From Avibacterium volantium_A (GTDB taxonomy: Bacteria; Pseudomonadota; Gammaproteobacteria; Enterobacterales; Pasteurellaceae), in assembly GCF_049366555.1 (NCBI RefSeq), contig NZ_JBMMGT010000018.1, positions 1 to 48,216 on the forward strand: a stretch of 48,216 nucleotides of DNA. Reading direction: 5' to 3'. Under the pieces are notes generated by a model that saw nothing but the letters and a program-made list of their open reading frames with translations, searched no databases and was not told the DNA's origin. A program made the position numbers and the translations under genes. How positions within the stretch are numbered: position 1 is the stretch's first letter; each line of letters opens with the position of its first letter. Of this stretch, positions 42,106 through 48,216 are shown piece by piece.

Positions 42106-43518
42106 ATGACTAAAGAAATTGTAGAAATAAAAGAAATTGCAGAAATAAAAAAAATTAAAGATGTAGTGACGAAAGAATTATCTATTCCAAACTATCAAAG
42201 ACCCTATAAATGGACGGAAAAGAACATTACCCAACTGTTAAACGATCTTTATTCTAATTTTGAAAAAGATAAAAAAGTTTACCGAGTTGGTGCAATAGTT
42301 ATTCATAAAGATACAGATAAATCTAATATTGTAGATGGACAACAACGATTAATTAGTCTGTCGTTAATTTTATATTTATTGAATAAGGATAGTTCTTCAT
42401 CATTATCAGAAACTTCCTTACCATTATTAAATGAAACACTTCCTCATAGCATTAGTGTTGATAACTTAATGAAAAATAAAAATGCAACCGAACAATTTAT
42501 TCAAGATAGAGTAAAAGACAGGGAGGCATTTTCTAACTATATTTTAGATATATGTGAATTGGTTTATATTGAATTAGGAGATCTTGATGAAGCGTTCCAG
42601 TTTTTTGATGCACAAAATGCGAGGGGGAAATCACTTGCACCCTATGATTTACTTAAGGCATATCATTTAAGAGAGCTAGATGCAGATAAACAAACTGTTT
42701 ATCAATGTGTAGAAAATTGGGAAAATGCAGTAGATGCAGACATTGCTGATTTACAGCAAGTTATTAGTAATACCTTGTTTCGATTACGCCGCTGGTATAA
42801 GTTTCAACAGGCAGAATCTTTTACCAATAAAGAATTAGATACCTTTAAAGGAGCTAATGCTAGCGATAATTATCCTTATATTAATCAGCAGTTAGCTAAT
42901 TTCAATTTATATAAGCTGTACCAGACTTTCCCTATGCTAATAGATCGTCGATTTAGTCAGCTAAGTTTTCAATCTACTCAACCTATTATTAATGGCGAAC
43001 TATTTTTTAAATATATTGAACATTATAGACAAAACTATATATTCTTATTTGATAAGAAAAGTGGATTTTTAAATAATCGTGAAATTTTTAAAGAGAAACT
43101 AGATTCTTTGCAAGATGGAAAACCATTAAATTCTTTGAAGGAATATGGGCTAATACATTTTATCAATAGTTATCCAGGGGCTAATCGTGTAGGCGATGGA
43201 TATATTAAAAACCTATTTCAATGTTTAGTTATGCTTTACTATGATAAATTTGGTCAAGAACATCTTGTTCAAGCGATAGAGAAATGCTTTAAATGGTGTT
43301 ATCGCATTCGTTTAATGCAAGGAAGAGTTTTTTATAGAACGATAGAAAATGAAGTATATGGTGAGCATAGTCTATTCTCTCATCTTATGAGAGTAGAGAA
43401 ATCAAGAGAATTTTTAGAATTCATTATTGATAAATATAAACAAGAATTTGATTTCAATAATAATACAGGTTTATCAACATTACTAGGATCTGATTTGGAG
43501 AAAAAAAATGAACAATAA
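42106..43518 (+). CDS. DUF262 (GmrS-like) protein
   Basis: 470 aa. DUF262 marks are IPNYQRPYKW (27-36) and VDGQQRLISLSLIL (from about 76), the ParB/Srx-like NTP-binding motif, then FDAQNARGKSLAPYDLLKA. The C-terminal half has no recognisable His-x-x-Pro DUF1524/HNH motif, so it probably lacks a nuclease centre. The first 23 residues are a charged repeat (EIKEIAEIKKIK). It overlaps the next gene by 11 bp. Related proteins act in type IV restriction (GmrSD) and other defence systems. AT-rich, with many AGA and ATA codons. Confidence 0.82.
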   Translation: MTKEIVEIKEIAEIKKIKDVVTKELSIPNYQRPYKWTEKNITQLLNDLYSNFEKDKKVYRVGAIVIHKDTDKSNIVDGQQRLISLSLILYLLNKDSSSSLSETSLPLLNETLPHSISVDNLMKNKNATEQFIQDRVKDREAFSNYILDICELVYIELGDLDEAFQFFDAQNARGKSLAPYDLLKAYHLRELDADKQTVYQCVENWENAVDADIADLQQVISNTLFRLRRWYKFQQAESFTNKELDTFKGANASDNYPYINQQLANFNLYKLYQTFPMLIDRRFSQLSFQSTQPIINGELFFKYIEHYRQNYIFLFDKKSGFLNNREIFKEKLDSLQDGKPLNSLKEYGLIHFINSYPGANRVGDGYIKNLFQCLVMLYYDKFGQEHLVQAIEKCFKWCYRIRLMQGRVFYRTIENEVYGEHSLFSHLMRVEKSREFLEFIIDKYKQEFDFNNNTGLSTLLGSDLEKKNEQ

Positions 43519-45406
43519 TCAAGTGAAAACATTAACAGTAAGCGAGTTATGCAATGGTGATAACTACATTATTCCGATTTATCAGCGTAATTACGCTTGG
43601 GGAAGAGATGAAATTGAGTTATTGATTCAAGATATTTCAGAAGCACTAAAAAATAAAGAGGATAAGGAAAATAATTATTATATTGGTAGCTTGGTTGTTG
43701 CAAAACGAAAAGATGGTTATGAGGTTATTGATGGGCAGCAACGGCTAACAACATTGAAATTATTATTAAGTTATTTCAATAAGAAACTCAATGTTAAGAA
43801 TTCTAATATTAATTTGAATTTTGAGTATCGTGATGAATCTAATCAAAGCCTAAATAACTTAGGTAATAATAAATATGAAAACAGTATAGAAATAGGGTAT
43901 AAATTTATCTTAGATATTTTTAGTGAAAAAATAGTAGAAGAAAGTAAAGAGAATAATATTAATGAAGAAGACTTTTCTAGTTTTTTACTAGATAAAGTTG
44001 TAATTTTAAGAACTGAAGTGCCAGAAGATACGGATCTTAATCACTATTTTGAGATTATGAATAGCCGAGGTGAGCAATTAGAGAAGCATGAGGTGTTAAA
44101 AGCTAGATTAATGGAAAAACTCACTGGCGATGATGATAAAAAACTATTTGCGTTAATTTGGGATGCCTGCTCAGATATGTCTGTATATGCAATTAAACGT
44201 TTCCCTTATTCAAATGATGAGAATAAGAGTATAAGAACTTCGGACGCATTTTTTGGTGAGCTAGTAAATAAAATACCGAAAAATTTCGATGATATGATGG
44301 GTAAGATTAAAAATAGTGGTATAAAAGCTAATAATAAAAGCATTTTAGAGTTATTGAAACCTGATACTAGTAATAGTAATCTTAATCAAGATAAAAGAAA
44401 TTATGAAGATGGAAACTTCCAATCCATTATTGATTTTCCAAACTTCTTAATGATTGTATATAAGATTTCTCGTGGTGGAGATGTACCATTAAATGATAAA
44501 TACCTTCTTAATGCATTTAAAGAGATAGAGGATAAACCAGCGACTATAAAAGAATTTATCCTTCTATTACTAAAGGTTAGATTGATTTTTGATCGATACA
44601 TTATTAAGTCAAAAGAGGAAGAAGATAGTTGGATTTTAAATGGCATAAAAAAATATAAAGATGGATCCTTTAGGGAAGTTAATACCTTTGGAACTGCTTT
44701 GGAACGACTTGACAATGATGTTGATAAAGATGGTGATACAGATGATTTATCTGAAAACCATACTAAAATAGTGCAGTTATTATCAATGTTCCATACTTCA
44801 TTTAGGCAGAAGACCTATAAAAACTGGTTATTTGATGTTTTAGATAAATTAAGTAAATCTAGTGAATTAGAAACTACATATAGTTTAAGTGCTGTTGAAT
44901 ATATAGAAATTCTGGAGCAGTTAGCTTATGATGAGTATTATAAAAACTCTAAAAGACAAGAGTTATTTGAATCAGGTGGGCAGAATATACCAAATTATAT
45001 TTTTAACTATTTAGATTATCTGTTATGGAAAGATTGGGATAATCTTGGTAAGGATAATAAATTTTTGAAGAAAAATGAGTTCGTATTTTCATTATCTAGA
45101 AACTCTATTGAACATTATTTACCGCAAAATAAAAGAGACAGTTTTCTTAGTGATATAAAGGATGAAAATGAGAGAAAGGAAGTATTAAATAGTTTTGGTA
45201 ATCTATGCTTGATTTCACATTATCAAAATTCATCATTAAATGATGAAGTTCCATCGGAAAAAAGAAAACGATATGAAAATGGCAGTTTAAAATGTATTAG
45301 CCCTAAGCAAGCACTAATGCTTTCTTATGAAATTTGGGGAAAGGAAGAAATTGAAAAACATAATGAAGATATGAGAAAAATTTTAAATCCTGAAGAAAAT
45401 AAATAA
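43508..45406 (+). CDS. DUF262-DUF1524 (GmrSD-like) HNH nuclease
   Basis: 632 aa. N-terminal DUF262 with IPIYQRNYAW (22-31), VIDGQQRLTTLKLL and FEIMNSRGEQLEKHEVLKARL; C-terminal DUF1524 HNH-type domain with SIEHYLPQN (His536) and NSFGNLCLISHYQNSSL. This is the fused GmrSD build found in nucleases that cut modified phage DNA. Ribosome site GGAG lies inside the preceding gene, so expression is coupled. Strongly AT-rich and without any USS, suggesting recent transfer. Confidence 0.87.
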   Translation: MNNNQVKTLTVSELCNGDNYIIPIYQRNYAWGRDEIELLIQDISEALKNKEDKENNYYIGSLVVAKRKDGYEVIDGQQRLTTLKLLLSYFNKKLNVKNSNINLNFEYRDESNQSLNNLGNNKYENSIEIGYKFILDIFSEKIVEESKENNINEEDFSSFLLDKVVILRTEVPEDTDLNHYFEIMNSRGEQLEKHEVLKARLMEKLTGDDDKKLFALIWDACSDMSVYAIKRFPYSNDENKSIRTSDAFFGELVNKIPKNFDDMMGKIKNSGIKANNKSILELLKPDTSNSNLNQDKRNYEDGNFQSIIDFPNFLMIVYKISRGGDVPLNDKYLLNAFKEIEDKPATIKEFILLLLKVRLIFDRYIIKSKEEEDSWILNGIKKYKDGSFREVNTFGTALERLDNDVDKDGDTDDLSENHTKIVQLLSMFHTSFRQKTYKNWLFDVLDKLSKSSELETTYSLSAVEYIEILEQLAYDEYYKNSKRQELFESGGQNIPNYIFNYLDYLLWKDWDNLGKDNKFLKKNEFVFSLSRNSIEHYLPQNKRDSFLSDIKDENERKEVLNSFGNLCLISHYQNSSLNDEVPSEKRKRYENGSLKCISPKQALMLSYEIWGKEEIEKHNEDMRKILNPEENK

Positions 45407-45461
45407 TAGTATTAGCTAAAGTGGTAAGTGAATTGAATAATAATGTTAGTAGGTATTTATT

Positions 45462-45968
45462 ATGAATCAGCACCCTATTATTGAATTTTATCAAGGTAAA
45501 CGTAAAACAAGTCAGGCTAATTTGAGTTTGGAAGAAACGTGGAAGCTTGAAGAATTTATATTAAATCAGGGCTATTTTTGGATTGCGTGGTTGTTTCCCG
45601 TAGAAAAACCATCAAAATGGAACAATCTCGCACCCGCATTTCAGCCACAGGATACGGAGTTTTTCCGTAATGATCCCAATATTCAAGATAAATTTTTAAC
45701 AACGTTTAAAAATATTATCCGTTATTGGGGATTATATTTGGAAAATGGTGAACTCAAAATTAGCGAGGAAGTAAAGAATCGAGATTATTGGATTAGACAT
45801 ATTGGGCACGAAGATAAAAAAATCTCTCGTATTATCGTAAGCCTTAATTTATGTGGACAGCCAGCGCTTGCAAAGCAGCTGCAACATATTGCTATTCAAT
45901 TGGGAATGGAGAAAGGTACACCAAAACCTGAAACAGTTGAAATTTGGAAGCGGTTATTAGATGAATAA
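45462..45968 (+). CDS. OGFr-like domain protein
   Basis: 168 aa. The pattern resembles the conserved N-terminal region of the opioid growth factor receptor family: FYQGKRKTS at the start, LEEFILNQGYFWIAWLFPVEKPSKWNNLAPAF in the middle (quoted with no gaps only in parts: WLFP, then N-LAPAF), FKNIIRYWGLYL, and HEDKKISRIIVSLNLCG. Bacterial members exist but have no known role. No signal peptide or membrane segment. It follows the DUF262 pair by 55 bp. Confidence 0.65.
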   Translation: MNQHPIIEFYQGKRKTSQANLSLEETWKLEEFILNQGYFWIAWLFPVEKPSKWNNLAPAFQPQDTEFFRNDPNIQDKFLTTFKNIIRYWGLYLENGELKISEEVKNRDYWIRHIGHEDKKISRIIVSLNLCGQPALAKQLQHIAIQLGMEKGTPKPETVEIWKRLLDE

Positions 45969-46058
45969 TCGCTTTACCAGCTAAACGTAAGCGGGTTGTA
46001 TAACCAAGAAAGACGTTTTATCTGGTTTGTAGAAAGGTTAAAATATAGCTTCCTTTTG

Positions 46059-46073
46059 CGACACAAATTGTCG
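46059..46073. promoter_or_regulatory. 15-bp palindromic operator, copy 2
   Basis: CGACACAAATTGTCG, one base different from copy 1. It lies about 10 bp upstream of TATAAT (46084-46089), the likely -10 of the AAA gene, and so between -35 and -10 positions. Confidence 0.6.
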
Positions 46074-46121
46074 TACTCATAAATATAATTTATCCTGTGA
46101 AATCACCAAAAGGAATGTTTT

Positions 46122-48179
46122 ATGAGTAAATATCAATTAAACCCTTCAACCGTTTCGCTTTATTCTGAAAAAATTATGCTAAAAGCAATGTTTGAGCATA
46201 AATTATTTTCAGAATTTTTTCGTCATGACAATTATCGTGATGACGATGTAGCATATGCGATCGGCTTGCCAGCAGAAATGGAAACTGATGCTGATCTCAA
46301 ACAACAAGCCCGTGAGTTATTAAAACAACGCTATCAAACCATTTTGTCTCAACAGGAAGAGCCAAAAGATTGGCGAACAGCCTATGATAATTTAGCTAAA
46401 CTTACAGAACTTCTTGAATTAACTGCTTGTGAAAAAGCGATTATGCAGTTTGCCTTTCATCTACGCGCAGAACGAAATTTGCGTGATTTACTGGAATATT
46501 TACCTAAGGTCGATTTAAGACAGGCTGCATCAATTTTAGCAAATTTGATCAATCACCCTCAGAAAGAGGTAACATTGGCACTCACAAAGCGAAGCAAATT
46601 AATGAGTTATGGTTTGATTGAACAGCATCACTATTCTGATCAACTTCGCGATTACTTAGGTTGGGGAAATGCGTTAGATTTTGATGATTTTGTCATTTTA
46701 CCCATTACTGAAGAATCCTTAATTGAGCAAGCTACTATTCCAACACCACCTTGTACATTAAAACTTAGCCACTATGATCATATCGCTAAAAATAGTGAAA
46801 TGATGCTAAATTACTTCAAATTTTCCATAAACAGCAAGAAAAAAGGGATAAATATGTTGCTTTATGGTGCGCCAGGAACGGGTAAAACCGAATTTGCGGC
46901 ACTATTAGCTGAAACATTGAATGTACCCGCTTATACAATGGTAAGCCAAGATAAAGATGGTGATGTGTTAAGTGGTAGAACACGTTTAGAAAACTGCCGT
47001 TTAGCACAAAAATTACTGGCAGGAAAAAAAGCAATCATTATTTTTGATGAAGTGGAAGATGTTTTCTCAGGTTCCTTAATGAGCCATTCTGTTGCTCAAG
47101 AACATAAAGCCTGGGTGAATGATTTCTTGGAAAATAATGCTATTCCAATGATTTGGATATCCAACTCAGTTAGTTGTATTGATAATGCCTATTTACGCCG
47201 TTTTGATATGGTATTTGAAATGCCGATGTTACCGAGTAAACATAAAGAACAACTGATTACAGAGTTGGTGGGCGATAAACTTTCTACCGATTATATCCAA
47301 TATTTTGCTCAAAATGCCGATTTATCGCCAGCGGTATTAAGTCGTACTTTAAATCTAATTAATGTGTTGCCTACAGAAAATGCCGCAGATTTTGCTGATA
47401 AAGCATTAACAATGTTTAATCAAATGCTCGCTTCGCAAGGCTTTAAGAAAATTGAACCACTTGTCGAAAATAAAGTTGCTTATAATTTGGATTGGGTCGC
47501 GTGTAGAAATAATATACATAAAATTAGTGAAGGATTAATGCGTTCGAAACGAGGGCGAATTTGTTGCTATGGTCCGCCAGGAACAGGAAAAACAGCGTGG
47601 GCAATGTGGTTAGCACAAGAAATGGGGCTGAAAGCCTTAATTTGCCAAGGCTCAGATTTATTAAATAAGTATGTCGGTGGAACAGAACAAAATATTGCAC
47701 GGGTATTTCAGCAGGCGAAAGAGAATAATATGGTGCTGATTTTTGATGAAGTCGATACTTTTTTGTTTGCTCGGGAAAATGGGCAACGTAGTTGGGAACA
47801 TAGTCAAGTAAATGAAATGCTGACTCAAATTGAAAAATTTGAAGGCTTGCTCATTGTTTCAACGAATTTAATGGATAATCTCGACCCAGCTGCTTTACGT
47901 CGTTTTGATCTTAAATTACATTTTGAATATTTAGTGCCAGAACAGCGAAAAGATGTAGCGATCAATCAAGTAGCGAAATTAGGCTTAACAAGTTTGAATA
48001 AACAAGAACTTGCTCGATTTCAGTATCTAGATAATTTAACCTTAGGCGATTTTGCTGCCATTGCCCGACGCCATCATTTTTCCCCTTTTGAAACCAGTGC
48101 TGAATGGTTAAATGCGTTAGAAAATGAGTTATCTTTAAAACCTAAAGTAGATACTAATTTAGAAAAATGGGTACTTTAG
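46122..48179 (+). CDS. Double-AAA ATPase
   Basis: 685 aa with an N-terminal helical region of about 240 residues of unknown type and two AAA modules. Module 1: Walker A GAPGTGKT (249-256), Walker B IIIFDEVEDVF (about 304-314), YLRRFDMVF. Module 2: Walker A GPPGTGKT (484-491), Walker B VLIFDEVDTF (about 538-547), ALRRFDLKL. Both look competent for ATP hydrolysis and have the arginine-finger region. It is probably a ring-forming unfoldase or remodeller with no attached protease. Ribosome site AAAGGAA. It ends 37 bp from the window edge, so partners may lie beyond. Confidence 0.88.
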   Translation: MSKYQLNPSTVSLYSEKIMLKAMFEHKLFSEFFRHDNYRDDDVAYAIGLPAEMETDADLKQQARELLKQRYQTILSQQEEPKDWRTAYDNLAKLTELLELTACEKAIMQFAFHLRAERNLRDLLEYLPKVDLRQAASILANLINHPQKEVTLALTKRSKLMSYGLIEQHHYSDQLRDYLGWGNALDFDDFVILPITEESLIEQATIPTPPCTLKLSHYDHIAKNSEMMLNYFKFSINSKKKGINMLLYGAPGTGKTEFAALLAETLNVPAYTMVSQDKDGDVLSGRTRLENCRLAQKLLAGKKAIIIFDEVEDVFSGSLMSHSVAQEHKAWVNDFLENNAIPMIWISNSVSCIDNAYLRRFDMVFEMPMLPSKHKEQLITELVGDKLSTDYIQYFAQNADLSPAVLSRTLNLINVLPTENAADFADKALTMFNQMLASQGFKKIEPLVENKVAYNLDWVACRNNIHKISEGLMRSKRGRICCYGPPGTGKTAWAMWLAQEMGLKALICQGSDLLNKYVGGTEQNIARVFQQAKENNMVLIFDEVDTFLFARENGQRSWEHSQVNEMLTQIEKFEGLLIVSTNLMDNLDPAALRRFDLKLHFEYLVPEQRKDVAINQVAKLGLTSLNKQELARFQYLDNLTLGDFAAIARRHHFSPFETSAEWLNALENELSLKPKVDTNLEKWVL

Positions 48180-48216
48180 GTTAAACAAGCGTTTTCAGCA
48201 AAAAATGGCACGTTAA

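Noticed and set aside
1..48216. CRISPR array or insertion sequence
   Set aside because: No regularly spaced direct repeats, cas genes or transposase genes were seen; the frequent 9-mers are uptake signals.

Overview
The window is chromosomal DNA of a Pasteurellaceae bacterium of the Haemophilus/Aggregatibacter/Avibacterium type. The main evidence is at least 29 exact copies, on either strand, of the 9-mer AAGTGCGGT, the core of the Hin-type DNA uptake signal (USS). Gene content agrees: comABCDE competence genes, bioG instead of bioH, SecM upstream of secA, an Sfp-like phosphopantetheinyl transferase beside hflKC, and an aroK-aroB-dam cluster. I cannot name the species from the sequence alone.

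Layout. 1-1301: right-hand edge of an integrated element, with a P4-type integrase facing the 3' end of tRNA-Ser(GGA) at 1529-1618; the rest of the element lies left of the window. 1850-8155: housekeeping genes mfd, gmhA, mltF, a small unrecognised basic ORF, and mutT. 8277-11811: secM-secA, divergent from a DciA-like gene. 11799-18070 (minus): dam, aroB, aroK and comEDCBA, the ancestral pilMNOPQ-aroK-aroB-dam order, divergent from ponA. 20918-22488 (minus): fklB and psd. 22702-27286: bioA-bioF-bioG-bioC-bioD. 27370-32407: yceD-rpmF-plsX-fabH-fabD-fabG-acpP. 32571-39244: dcuB, htpG, a small lipoprotein, a phosphopantetheinyl transferase, hflK and hflC.

39361-48179 is different: seven same-strand genes that do not belong to the housekeeping backbone. 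In order they encode a WYL-domain transcription factor, a PP2C-type phosphatase, a zinc-containing sirtuin, a DUF262 protein, a DUF262+DUF1524 (GmrSD-like HNH) protein, a protein resembling the opioid-growth-factor-receptor (OGFr) N-terminal domain, and a double-AAA ATPase. Only one exact USS is seen here (41108-41116) and none in the last 7.1 kb, against about one per 1.4 kb before it. The DUF262 genes are visibly AT-rich. A 15-bp palindrome, CGACACAAWTTGTCG, occurs before the sirtuin gene and again before the AAA gene, and a perfect 14-bp inverted repeat runs into the start codon of the WYL gene. This looks like a horizontally acquired, WYL-regulated stress or phage-defence locus whose combination of parts I do not recognise. 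It is the best candidate here for an undescribed system, and it may continue past the right edge.

Other points of note are a divergent SecM arrest peptide, a near-consensus CRP-S competence site lying across the ponA start codon, a 72-bp palindromic mini-element abutting bioA, and a yceD promoter so close to its ATG that the mRNA may be leaderless.
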